Below, one piece after another: positions 53,872 to 61,927 of a stretch of DNA of 64,000 nt. The stretch covers positions 29,023 to 93,022 of the forward strand of contig DVJA01000023.1 in NCBI GenBank assembly GCA_018710885.1, written 5' to 3'. The notes beneath the pieces are model-generated. The model worked only from the letters and a program-made list of their open reading frames with translations, made no database searches and was not told the origin of the DNA. The DNA is from Scatomorpha merdigallinarum. Its GTDB lineage: Bacteria > Bacillota > Clostridia > Oscillospirales > Oscillospiraceae. Each line of letters opens with the position of its first letter. Position 1 is the first letter of the stretch. Made by a program: the position numbers and the translations under genes.

Positions 53872-53988
53872 CAAATTGAAAGCCTCCGGCTTTCAATTTG
53901 AGAGGAGGCGCAGCGGAGCGAGCGCAGTTTTCGGCAACAGCCGTAGGCTCTTGCCGGAAACGAAGACGAGCGCAGCTTGCGCCGACGA
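53872..53988. repeat. Composite palindromic element abutting ssrA
   Basis: Three hairpins lie in series: a perfect 13-base stem with TCC loop (53872-53900), a 10-pair stem with one internal C/C mismatch and GTA loop plus a T/A extension (53928-53960), and a GCGCA/TGCGC stem (53970-53982). It looks like a dispersed intergenic palindrome (REP or MITE-like) rather than coding sequence. It occupies the place where the tmRNA promoter would be expected. Confidence 0.5.
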
Positions 53989-54339
53989 GGGGGCGTACTG
54001 GTTTCGACGGGGGTGTGGAGATCGGAATAGCGGGCAGATGCGCCTGACATCTTTAAAACGGGCACCTATAAATTAAAGAACAACGATTCTGAACCTGTTC
54101 TTCTCGCTGCCTAAGCAGTGAGCGTCCCCGCCGGGAGGGCCGCGGCCCGGTAGTGGGGCGTTGATTAGCGGCGAACGTGAGTGCGCAAAGCTTTGAGCGC
54201 ACCATGCATAATGAAGCTACCAAGCCCGTGAGTGTGAGTGCCCACGCTCGGGTGAGGGAATGCAAATGACACTCTGCGCCCGGAGAAGTTCCGAAGGAAG
54301 CGCTTTCGGACGGGGGTTCGATTCCCCCCGCCTCCACCA
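53989..54339 (+). ncRNA. ssrA: Transfer-messenger RNA (tmRNA, 10Sa RNA)
   Basis: The 5' GGGGGCG pairs with CGCCTCC near the 3' end (with one G-U), followed by encoded A-CCA. The conserved 5' TGGTTTCGAC and T-arm GGGTTCGATTCC are present. The internal reading frame closes at TAA 54112-54114 and, read backward, encodes ...KNNDSEPVLLAA; the resume codon is probably AAG 54076 or the codon before. A GC-rich pseudoknot region follows. It works with SmpB to release stalled ribosomes and tag products for proteolysis. Confidence 0.96.
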
Positions 54340-54342
54340 AAT

Positions 54343-54389
54343 AAGCACCGCAATTTTGATACAATGGGTATCGGGATTGCGGTGCTTTT
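54343..54389 (+). terminator. Terminator of ssrA
   Basis: A perfect 12-base stem (AAGCACCGCAAT/ATTGCGGTGCTT) with a 21-base loop followed by TTTTCTTTTA, starting four bases after CCA. Confidence 0.85.
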
Positions 54390-54445
54390 CTTTTATCGTG
54401 CATACACGAGGCCGATGTTGACATAACCTAACCTCATACTCGGCC

Positions 54446-54494
54446 ATATAAAATCCCCATTTGCATGGCGCGCAATGCGCACTATGCAAATGGG
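54446..54494 (-). terminator. Terminator at the end of the TRAP/glycyl-radical operon
   Basis: A perfect 12-base stem (CCCCATTTGCAT/ATGCAAATGGGG) about 85 bases past the dctM stop, followed on the minus strand by ATTTTATA. It faces the ssrA terminator, so the two convergent units are insulated. Confidence 0.75.
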
Positions 54495-54578
54495 GTTTAT
54501 TGAAAAACAGATTCTAATGTTGCCGCAAGTTAACTTGCCGGCCTATCAATTCAAAACAGCAACGACAGAGGCAGTCGT

Positions 54579-55856
54579 TTATTTAAAGAATAGAGACGGA
54601 ATAAATGTGGCCACCTCTGGTATGATGATTATGAGCGCCATCACGACCGCCGTTATTAGCACCATTGGTATGATATATCTTATCATTTTTGTCATCGTCG
54701 TATCGCAAATTCCCATACTTATAAATAAATATGACCCGACGGGAGGTGTAACTGCACCGACAACGCTGGCAATGCAGAACATGACGCCAAACTGTATGGG
54801 ATCGATACCCAGCTGGAGCACAATAGGATACAGTACCGGCATAATGACCATCATAACTGCGAGCATGTCCATAAAGCAGCCAAGTATCAGACTAAATACC
54901 ATTATTATAAGCATGAAGGAAATGTTGCTCAAGTTGTGCGACAGGAGCCACTCGAGCAGCTGATTGCCCACCTGTGCCCTTGCAAACATGTAGCCGTAAA
55001 TGGCCGCAGTAGAGAGCAGCATCATTACCATGCCAGTTGTTTTACAGGCCTCATACACTGCCTCCCAGAAATTCTTCCAGGTAAGCTTTTTGTAAATCAC
55101 CGTACCACAGAAGACCGCATACAGGCAAGCAACTATGCCGGCTTCTGTTGCAGTAAATATTCCGGAAAGAATACCACCAAGAATTATAACAGGGCATATG
55201 ATTGCACCGAGCGCGCCCACGAATGTGCGCCCAAGGCGAGGTAGATTGAACCCAACCTTGTCGCTGATATTCTTCTTTTTTGCATACCGCACGCCCATAA
55301 TCATAAGAGCTATGCCAATAAGGAAGCCGGGTATATATCCACCCATAAACAGCTTGCCAACAGAGTCGCCCGTTATAGAGGAATATATTATCATATTCAT
55401 GCTTGGCGGTATAATCGGTCCAAGCGCTCCGGCAGTAGCAAGCAGGGATGCCGTAAATCCGTCCTCGTATCCTTTTTCTCTCATGGCGGGAACCACCATA
55501 GAGCCTACTGCGCTGGTGTCCGCAGCACCGGATCCCGAAATTCCGGCAAATATCATGCACGCACCAACAGTAACTATTGACAGGCCACCTCTTATCCACC
55601 CCAGAAGTGCCGAGCAAAAATCTATGATTTTGCTGGTCAAGCCGCCTTTGCTCATCAGCTCACCAGCAAGTAGGAAGAACGGGCATGCCATAAGTGAGAA
55701 TGAGTTGAGGTCGCCGCAAATTTGCTGGACCAAAACCGATACATCAATGTTAGAGCAGGTCAGGATTCCTATCACTCCGGAAAGTCCCATTGCGAAAGCA
55801 ATAGGCGTTCCTATAACCATCAAAACAATAAATATTGCAAACGATACCAGCAGCAA
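54579..55856 (-). CDS. dctM: TRAP transporter large permease (DctM)
   Basis: The 12-helix channel subunit of a tripartite ATP-independent periplasmic transporter, driven by a sodium or proton gradient. The start is TTG 55856, three bases after dctQ. The 425 residues show GTPIAFAMGLSGVIG, CPFFLLAGELMSKGG, GISGSGAADTSAVGSMVVPAM, GALGPIIPPSMNMIIYSS and LGCFMDMLAVMMVIMPVLYPI, all typical of DctM. It belongs to the catabolic island and imports its substrate. Confidence 0.95.
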   Translation of the reverse strand: MLLVSFAIFIVLMVIGTPIAFAMGLSGVIGILTCSNIDVSVLVQQICGDLNSFSLMACPFFLLAGELMSKGGLTSKIIDFCSALLGWIRGGLSIVTVGACMIFAGISGSGAADTSAVGSMVVPAMREKGYEDGFTASLLATAGALGPIIPPSMNMIIYSSITGDSVGKLFMGGYIPGFLIGIALMIMGVRYAKKKNISDKVGFNLPRLGRTFVGALGAIICPVIILGGILSGIFTATEAGIVACLYAVFCGTVIYKKLTWKNFWEAVYEACKTTGMVMMLLSTAAIYGYMFARAQVGNQLLEWLLSHNLSNISFMLIIMVFSLILGCFMDMLAVMMVIMPVLYPIVLQLGIDPIQFGVMFCIASVVGAVTPPVGSYLFISMGICDTTMTKMIRYIIPMVLITAVVMALIIIIPEVATFIPSLFFK

Positions 55857-55858
55857 TC

Positions 55859-56374
55859 TTATTCACCACCCTTGCCTTTAATTTTGTCTTTGATCTGGGC
55901 TTTAAGGTTTTTGACATCCAGCAGGTATACTGATGCCATGGATATTAGCATAAGCACCATGCCAACAGGCAGAGCTGCGTATACCCAGCTCCATGTTATA
56001 GGCAGGATGGTAGACTGCACATTGGCTGTTTTAATACAAAGGCTCACACCAGCCGGTATCATCAAAAAGATATAGGCAAGCATCGCTATACGCGAAATGT
56101 AGTAGAAGACAAGGTTGACCCGGGGAGGCATATATGACGTGACGAAGTCAACAGAAATGTGTTTGTGTTCCCTGACTGCTATGGATGCAGTTATAAAAGC
56201 TAACCACACAAACAAATAGCGCATCAGCTCTTCGGACCAAACCAACGAGCTTTTCAACATAAAACGAAAAATGATTTGCAAAGTTCCTATCAGAACAATA
56301 GCCACAAGCATTATGCATGCGACTGCTGCCTCTGTTTTTTTAATTGCATTGTCTATTTTTCTCAAATGACTCAT
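55859..56374 (-). CDS. dctQ: TRAP transporter small permease (DctQ)
   Basis: The four-helix small membrane subunit joining DctP and DctM. ATG 56374 behind GAGGGA gives 171 residues. The motif LVWSEELMRYLFVWLAFITASIAVREHKHISVD is the DctQ hallmark (E-E-x-x-R-Y and the later H-x-x-V-D). Confidence 0.93.
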   Translation of the reverse strand: MSHLRKIDNAIKKTEAAVACIMLVAIVLIGTLQIIFRFMLKSSLVWSEELMRYLFVWLAFITASIAVREHKHISVDFVTSYMPPRVNLVFYYISRIAMLAYIFLMIPAGVSLCIKTANVQSTILPITWSWVYAALPVGMVLMLISMASVYLLDVKNLKAQIKDKIKGKGGE

Positions 56375-56438
56375 AAGATTCCCTCTCTCATAAGTGTTGC
56401 TGGAATACCTGATATCGCCCAAGTATTCCAGCTATATA

Positions 56439-57488
56439 TCAGCTAAGGCAGGAGCGGAGTTCAGCTACTTTATCTGCATAGCCATAGCTCTCGGCCGTAG
56501 CAGTTATAATTCCAGAAACAGCGTCCTGAAGTGCAGTAATATCCTCTGCGCTGAGTTCGATTATTTCAATTCCAGACTCGACAAACATGTCACGATAGAC
56601 CTGCTCATTTTCTTCAGTGAGGGTACGTTCAAGTTCGCCGGCCTCTTTCATAGCCTCAATAACTGCGTTCTGCTGAGCCTCAGACATGGAATTCCATTTG
56701 TCCTTATTCATCGAGCAGAAGTTGGTGACATTGACGTGACCAGTGATAGTATAATAATTGGCAACCTCTTGTAGGTTTGCAGTTGCCAGAGTTTCTGTGC
56801 TGGCTTCGACAGCGGATACCATGCCAGACTGTATGGCAGTGTAGCTATCTGACCAAGCAACTATAGTGGGATTACTTCCAAGAGCGTCAAAAATGTCAAC
56901 ATACACCTGGTTATCAGGCACACGGATATTAAGTCCTTTGAAATCTTCAGCAGTTCGAACTGCAACACCACTGGTAAGCACATTTCTGCTGCCACCAGAC
57001 ATCCAGCCAACAGCTATAAAGTTAGAGTCGGCCATAACTTCGTTAAAGAAATCCAGTCCACCCATATCATCTATAATCTGAGCCTGTTGAGCACCGTCTG
57101 TGAACATGCAAAGGCTTTCAAACATAGCCGCAGCAGGCACATATCCGGCATACATGCCGCCACCGGAGACCGTCATATCCAGCACTCCCTGATCCACTTG
57201 CTGTAGAATCTCGGATTCAGTACCCATCTGTGAACCAGGATATATAACGACCTTTACTGTGCCATTTGACAGTTCATTTACTCTTTCGGCAAACAGCTCT
57301 ATGGCCTGACCTATAGCGTGGGAAGATGCGTAGATATGACCGACGGAAATTTCCACCGGATTATCTGTGGCAGTACCTGGATCCGAGGACGGGCCATTGG
57401 TCACGGGAGTTTCAGGGTCTGAACTGCCACAAGCACCCAACGCAAGAACGAGTGCAATGCACAGCAACAGGCTTATTGCTTTCTTCAT
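56439..57488 (-). CDS. dctP: TRAP transporter substrate-binding lipoprotein (DctP)
   Basis: ATG 57488 behind AAAGGAGG gives 349 residues. The signal peptide ends in a lipobox, LALGAC, so the mature protein is a membrane-anchored lipoprotein, as expected for a Gram-positive TRAP system. Core marks are SHAIGQAIELFAERVNELSNGTV, YPGSQMGTESEIL, and FKGLNIRVPDNQVYVDIFDALGS. The Arg of IRVP is the residue that usually grips a carboxylate in this family. It is the first transport gene after the ribokinase-like gene. Confidence 0.93.
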   Translation of the reverse strand: MKKAISLLLCIALVLALGACGSSDPETPVTNGPSSDPGTATDNPVEISVGHIYASSHAIGQAIELFAERVNELSNGTVKVVIYPGSQMGTESEILQQVDQGVLDMTVSGGGMYAGYVPAAAMFESLCMFTDGAQQAQIIDDMGGLDFFNEVMADSNFIAVGWMSGGSRNVLTSGVAVRTAEDFKGLNIRVPDNQVYVDIFDALGSNPTIVAWSDSYTAIQSGMVSAVEASTETLATANLQEVANYYTITGHVNVTNFCSMNKDKWNSMSEAQQNAVIEAMKEAGELERTLTEENEQVYRDMFVESGIEIIELSAEDITALQDAVSGIITATAESYGYADKVAELRSCLS

Positions 57489-57507
57489 TTTAATTCCTCC
57501 TTTTAAT

Positions 57508-58458
57508 TTACAGAACATCTCCTTGTTCTGAGCGCACAGAAGTTGTCGAGATTAGCTCATCAATCTCAGCTTTTGTCGGTGCAGACAATGCAGCCCCTGC
57601 TCGCGCAACCGATATGGCACCGGCGGCACATGCAAACTCAACTGCATCACACATGTTTTTACCATCAGCCAGTGCCGCAGCCAAAGCACCATTAAACACG
57701 TCTCCTGCACCAGTTGTGTCTACAGCCCTGGACGGAAATGCGGGCACAAGATAAGCGTTGTTTTCGCTGTAGATATATGCTCCTTTTGCGCCCAGCGTCA
57801 TTATAACCGTTTTTACCCCCCTGCTTATTAGCCACTTTGATGCAGCTTCCATTCCGGCGCTATACGAAATACTCATACCTGTAAGCGACTCGGCTTCAGT
57901 TTCATTTGGTGTTATTACATCAACATGCCTGTATATCTTGTCGGGTATGCTTGCAGCCGGTGCAGGGTTAAGTATTACGGTTGCCCCGTTTTTCTTTGCA
58001 AGTTCAACTACTTTCTCTACTGCGTCAATATTTGTTTCCAGCTGTGTCAGCACTATGTCTGCAGAAGCAATCTCTCCTTGGATTCCGTTGATATCCTCAG
58101 GACTTATATTGCCAGAAGCTCCTTTGTTGACAACTATCGCGTTTTGGCCACTACCAGAATGGACGATTATGAATGCAGAGGAGGTAGGAATGCTGCTATC
58201 CCTGATAATGCAGTCCAGCCCCATGCCTTCTTTTTTTAAGGTATCCAGCGCAAGCTTGCCAAAGCTGTCCATTCCTATTTTGGTTGCAAATACAACTTCG
58301 GCCCCGGCACGATGGGCTGCTATGGCCTGATTTGAGCCTTTTCCTCCTGGGCCTGTGTTGAAAGACAGGCCCATTATGGTCTGACCCGGTTTTGGGAAAT
58401 CATCAACTCTGGCTGTCATATCCAAGTTGAAGCTCCCGAAAACAAGAATTTTTTTCAT
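57508..58458 (-). CDS. Ribokinase-like PfkB-family sugar kinase
   Basis: The 316-residue kinase resembles ribokinase: MKKILVFGSFNLDMTARVDDFPKPGQT at the N-terminus, GPGGKGSNQAIAAHRAGA (substrate and lid), and the C-terminal catalytic AVDTTGAGDVFNGALAAAL whose Asp is the base. It phosphorylates a free hydroxyl of a sugar or sugar derivative with ATP. Within this operon it presumably acts on the imported compound or on the radical-enzyme product; ribose itself is not proven. It begins 13 bases after the activase gene stop. Confidence 0.92.
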   Translation of the reverse strand: MKKILVFGSFNLDMTARVDDFPKPGQTIMGLSFNTGPGGKGSNQAIAAHRAGAEVVFATKIGMDSFGKLALDTLKKEGMGLDCIIRDSSIPTSSAFIIVHSGSGQNAIVVNKGASGNISPEDINGIQGEIASADIVLTQLETNIDAVEKVVELAKKNGATVILNPAPAASIPDKIYRHVDVITPNETEAESLTGMSISYSAGMEAASKWLISRGVKTVIMTLGAKGAYIYSENNAYLVPAFPSRAVDTTGAGDVFNGALAAALADGKNMCDAVEFACAAGAISVARAGAALSAPTKAEIDELISTTSVRSEQGDVL

Positions 58459-58471
58459 ACGTCAACCCCGT

Positions 58472-59431
58472 TTAATCCGACAGAATTCCCGTCACGAAAA
58501 TCTTGTCCCCGTCAAATCCTCCGGCAGAGGCAGCCATGCGCAGTTCTTCTGCCCGACGCTTTTTGAGCGCATGGTATTTCTCATAACTCCAGGCCTTGTC
58601 GAGTCTCTGATACTTTGTTATACAGCTGTTGTTAAACGCACAAAGTTCCCATCTTGCAACAGCTGCTTCCCCAAGCTCATCAGCTATGAATTTGCCTATA
58701 CCTTGCAAGTTATCCACGGTGGCTGTGGCGTCCGGTATTAGAGGTGTCCTTATCCAAAGTTCACAGTTTAATTCCTTATCACGTATTTTTTTTGATATCC
58801 AACTGATATTTTCAAGTATCAGCTCATTGTTCACGCCTGTAAAATGCTTGTGCTGCTCACTGTCAATTAGTTTCAGATCATACAATATGTAGTCAGTATG
58901 CGGCAGAATCTTTTCAAAGTGTTCTCTCGGCGCATAGCCGCAAGTGTCAAGTGCCGTGCTGATTCCTTTTTCGTGCAGGCGTTTAAACATTTCAGATACA
59001 AACTCATATTGTAGCATTGCTTCACCGCCTGAAGCCGTCACGCCTCCTGATGTCTGGCTATAGTAAACTTTGTCTTTCAGAAGCTCCTCTATTAGGCCGT
59101 CAAGGCCGCGCCGTTCTCCACACATTGACAGAGCCTGTGACGGGCAGGCTTTCACACATTCTCCACAGCGGACGCATTTACTCCGATCAATATGTATCCC
59201 GTCTTCTGCTGCTATATTGGCGCCATGTTTACAGGTGTTATGGCATATCAGGCAGCCTATACACTGCCGGCTCTGCCACCATACGAGTGGCTCAGCAGAG
59301 ATTCCTTCCGGATTATGACACCATTTGCAGGACAGAGGGCAGCCTTTAAAGAACACAGTGTCCCGCTGCCCGGGGCCGTCATGAGACGTGCCCCGGTAAA
59401 TGTCAAATATGAGTGCGCTGTCTTTACTCAT
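58472..59431 (-). CDS. Glycyl radical enzyme activating enzyme (radical SAM)
   Basis: Uses SAM and a [4Fe-4S] cluster to abstract H from the Gly of the partner enzyme. The ATG 59431 shares a base with the partner's stop (TGATG), which shows tight coupling. The 319 residues contain the radical-SAM motif FKGCPLSCKWCHNPEG (C-x3-C-x2-C near residues 30-37), then an inserted two-cluster ferredoxin domain (CIGCLICHNTC and CVRCGECVKACPSQ, about 57-105). SAM-binding sequence VTASGGEAMLQYEF follows near 130. The ferredoxin insert is typical of activases for non-PFL members of the family. Confidence 0.95.
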   Translation of the reverse strand: MSKDSALIFDIYRGTSHDGPGQRDTVFFKGCPLSCKWCHNPEGISAEPLVWWQSRQCIGCLICHNTCKHGANIAAEDGIHIDRSKCVRCGECVKACPSQALSMCGERRGLDGLIEELLKDKVYYSQTSGGVTASGGEAMLQYEFVSEMFKRLHEKGISTALDTCGYAPREHFEKILPHTDYILYDLKLIDSEQHKHFTGVNNELILENISWISKKIRDKELNCELWIRTPLIPDATATVDNLQGIGKFIADELGEAAVARWELCAFNNSCITKYQRLDKAWSYEKYHALKKRRAEELRMAASAGGFDGDKIFVTGILSD

Positions 59432-61710
59432 CACAGCTCTCCGTAGTTGTTCCTGCCACAGAACTCTTCCTGGAAGGGCTTGGCTAGGCAGACAAAGCGT
59501 GTTGTGTATCCGGTTACCTTGATAATAATATTTTGATATTCCGGATTCTCAGGATGATCTATTGCATCCTTCAGCTTCTCCAGGTCAATGATATTGAGGT
59601 TTATCTGAAAAGTGTTCTGCGCGAAGAAGGCCTCAGTAAAATTCTTTATATACTCGGCCATATTCTCTTTACCGTCAAAGAACTTGGGCTGGAGCTCAAC
59701 CTGGAGTGTACCACCGAGGAATTTGTAGTTGTGAATCTTGGCAAGTGAATTTGCCGTGGCCAATAGTCCCTTTGTGTTTCTCCCTGCGGTGGGATTGCAG
59801 CCGTGAGCCAGGGGTTCCGTAGCATATCTACCGTCAGGAGTGGCGGGGAGCACATTGGTCGCGGTGTGTCCCTGGAACTGGAACAGTGAGGCCCTATACT
59901 GCTGTCCACGGCAGTTGTACGTGTGGTCCAGCGTATCAGCTATCATATCAGTTATCCTGACAAGCAGCGCGTCGACTTCATCCAAGTCGTTTCCAAATTT
60001 GTCCTGACGTAGGAAGCGCTGACGCATAACTTCATTGTCCTGCCAGTTCTCAGACGTAGCCTTGCGCACTTCGGCCATCGTATACATCTTCTCTTCAAAT
60101 ACAAGCTTCTTAATTGCATACATGGAGTCGGCCACATTGGGAATGCCAAGGATGTTGGCAGAAGTGTACTGATAGTCTACACCTCTGTGCCCAGTGATAT
60201 CTATGCCGCGCTCAATCGGTCCATGGAAACTGAGCGATGTGGCCATCTCTGGCCATATTTTATCCTGCACCTCATACTGAGCGTCCTTGAATACCCTCAG
60301 TGCCTCAGTCGTGCGTTTAAATTCATGCACGAACGTCTGATAAAACGTTTCGAAGTCAGAGATGTTCTTTTCTATGGCTATGTCCATGGCTCTCCACATG
60401 GGGTCAAGGAGAACCAGCGCGTTGACGTCCTGGTCGCAATACTCCCTGCCCGGAATGCTGAACCACTGGCAGCCGCCAACTGCCACAGTCCATGCATGTT
60501 CCGGCGCCACGCCGCTTCTGAGCTCGCAATCACGCATCAGGTCGTAATTGCAAAAAGTAGGTACGCTGGCGCCGTGCCTGGCCAAAACATCGCATGCGTA
60601 CAGGAACAATTCCTGATCTATGTCCTTGTGCCACATGAGGAACATATTGTTATAGTCATCTACCATATCGTAAGCCTCTAGAATTATCCAGCTTGCCGGG
60701 CAGGTAGCGTCACTGCCATCCTCAAGTCTGCCGCATATGGTAAAATGCTGTCCGCGCACTTTGAGGAACATCTCCGCAAGGTATTCTCTCGCGTCCTGCT
60801 TTGTAAGTACGCCGCTTTTCAGGTCATGCACTAAGAAGTCATTCAAATACAGATCCAGTCTTCCGTATCCGTTTCCATGGCCCACTATACGGTCGGTCAT
60901 AATGGCAAACTGTATGAACTGCACAGCCTGATGATAGGTCTGAGGCGGTCCGACGGCTATGGCATGACAATCAGCGGCTACAAACTCGTAACGAGCTTTA
61001 ACAACAGGATCCATCTCTTCCCTGGCAAGTTCGAGTGCTCTGTCCGCATGTTTCTGTACATAGTCTATTATCCCTTGACAGACAAGCTTCAAGCCCTCCA
61101 GATAGTTCACCTTTACTGGATGATCCAGACGGCGATACATCTCCAGGTTCTTGTCGATTCTCGCCATGATGCCTGTCCAGCCTTCTTTCAACCCGATGCC
61201 CAGATCCAGGCAAGTATGCCCGTGACTTGTGCCACCGGCCCCAAGTTTCCTGACTTCACGCCCCAGCTCATGGACTTTGTCTCCGAAATAATACTTTCGG
61301 ATTTCGTTCATTTCCCAGTGGAATTCTCCTACAATGCACTCGAATGGATGTATCTCGGCGGGGGAATTGTCCAGCAGGAACTTGTAGTCTTTACCCCACT
61401 GTAAAGGCGTGGCCTCATAGCCTTCCACATGTGATGGCACTTCGTCATATTTGGGAAAACCTATGCCAATATCTACACGACAAGCATGATCACCCAGAGA
61501 ATAGCTTGTCTCGGGCGGTGCAGACCACTCTCCAGATTGCGGAACACACCCATTTGCTTTGTCTGTCCAGTGATACACAAGCTGCTTTTCATCGGCAGTG
61601 TACAGGTTTCTCCTGCCGGATATAGCTAGATTCTGATTGTATTTAATTACTTCTTTCAACCTATCGCTGGGAAAGAACTTGGCGCCGTAGCTGTTTCTCA
61701 CACTAGCCAT
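59431..61710 (-). CDS. Glycyl radical enzyme of unassigned specificity (PFL/dehydratase superfamily)
   Basis: ATG 61710 behind AAGGGAG gives 759 residues, the usual size. The Gly-radical loop IIKVTGYTTRFVCLAKPFQEE places the radical Gly at residue 734. The thiyl Cys is in VAVGGCQWFSIPGREY at residue 414. HGHTCLDLGIGLKEGWTGIMA and GHGNGYGRLDLYLNDF are superfamily marks. In CutC, glycerol and propanediol dehydratases and HypD the Cys is followed by Val-Glu (GCVEP); here it is Gln-Trp, so the catalytic Glu base is missing. It is not pyruvate formate-lyase, which has two adjacent Cys. With a kinase, mutarotase-like proteins and a TRAP importer, a sugar or sugar-acid substrate is the best inference. 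Confidence 0.93.
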   Translation of the reverse strand: MASVRNSYGAKFFPSDRLKEVIKYNQNLAISGRRNLYTADEKQLVYHWTDKANGCVPQSGEWSAPPETSYSLGDHACRVDIGIGFPKYDEVPSHVEGYEATPLQWGKDYKFLLDNSPAEIHPFECIVGEFHWEMNEIRKYYFGDKVHELGREVRKLGAGGTSHGHTCLDLGIGLKEGWTGIMARIDKNLEMYRRLDHPVKVNYLEGLKLVCQGIIDYVQKHADRALELAREEMDPVVKARYEFVAADCHAIAVGPPQTYHQAVQFIQFAIMTDRIVGHGNGYGRLDLYLNDFLVHDLKSGVLTKQDAREYLAEMFLKVRGQHFTICGRLEDGSDATCPASWIILEAYDMVDDYNNMFLMWHKDIDQELFLYACDVLARHGASVPTFCNYDLMRDCELRSGVAPEHAWTVAVGGCQWFSIPGREYCDQDVNALVLLDPMWRAMDIAIEKNISDFETFYQTFVHEFKRTTEALRVFKDAQYEVQDKIWPEMATSLSFHGPIERGIDITGHRGVDYQYTSANILGIPNVADSMYAIKKLVFEEKMYTMAEVRKATSENWQDNEVMRQRFLRQDKFGNDLDEVDALLVRITDMIADTLDHTYNCRGQQYRASLFQFQGHTATNVLPATPDGRYATEPLAHGCNPTAGRNTKGLLATANSLAKIHNYKFLGGTLQVELQPKFFDGKENMAEYIKNFTEAFFAQNTFQINLNIIDLEKLKDAIDHPENPEYQNIIIKVTGYTTRFVCLAKPFQEEFCGRNNYGEL

Positions 61711-61792
61711 ATAACAATACTCCCTTCGATGCAGCCGTATTTTTTCAATTTTGAATATAAGCATTTGGATTTAAAAGCTGCTTCTTGTTAAA

Positions 61793-61821
61793 ATGATATA
61801 ATGCCGGGGTAAAAAGTTCAA
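61793..61821 (-). promoter_or_regulatory. Promoter of the glycyl radical enzyme operon
   Basis: Minus strand: -35 TTGAAC (61821-61816), 17-base spacer, -10 TATCAT (61798-61793). About 75-base leader. Confidence 0.6.
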
Positions 61822-61831
61822 TACGTAATTC
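61817..61831. promoter_or_regulatory. Candidate LacI operator O1, overlapping the -35 of the enzyme operon
   Basis: Near-palindrome centred on CpG at 61824-61825 (minus strand TTACGTATTGAA). It shares TT(A/G)CGTATT(G/C)AA with O2. Confidence 0.4.
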
Positions 61832-61867
61832 ATATTTGTACATATGTAAAAAATTATTATTACATAT

Positions 61868-61881
61868 ATGTTGCGTATTCA
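61868..61881. promoter_or_regulatory. Candidate LacI operator O2, overlapping the -35 of the regulator gene
   Basis: Plus strand TTGCGTATTCAA with CpG at 61874-61875, exactly 50 bases from the centre of O1, in the same orientation relative to its promoter. Confidence 0.4.
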
Positions 61882-61899
61882 AATTACATATGGTATATT
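61871..61899 (+). promoter_or_regulatory. Promoter of the LacI-family regulator gene
   Basis: -35 TTGCGT (61871-61876), 17-base spacer, -10 TATATT (61894-61899), 29 bases before the ATG. Confidence 0.6.
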
Positions 61900-61927
61900 T
61901 AACAAAAACAGAAAGGGTATTGTTCTT

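Noticed and set aside
54340..54578. A second attachment-site copy of the ssrA 3' end or an integrase gene next to ssrA
   Set aside because: The stretch contains only two convergent terminators; no repeat of the T-arm/acceptor sequence was seen through to 64000.
59431..61710. Assignment as pyruvate formate-lyase or choline/diol dehydratase
   Set aside because: The active site has a single Cys (not Cys-Cys) followed by Gln-Trp (not Val-Glu), and the neighbours are sugar-handling genes rather than formate, microcompartment or amine genes.
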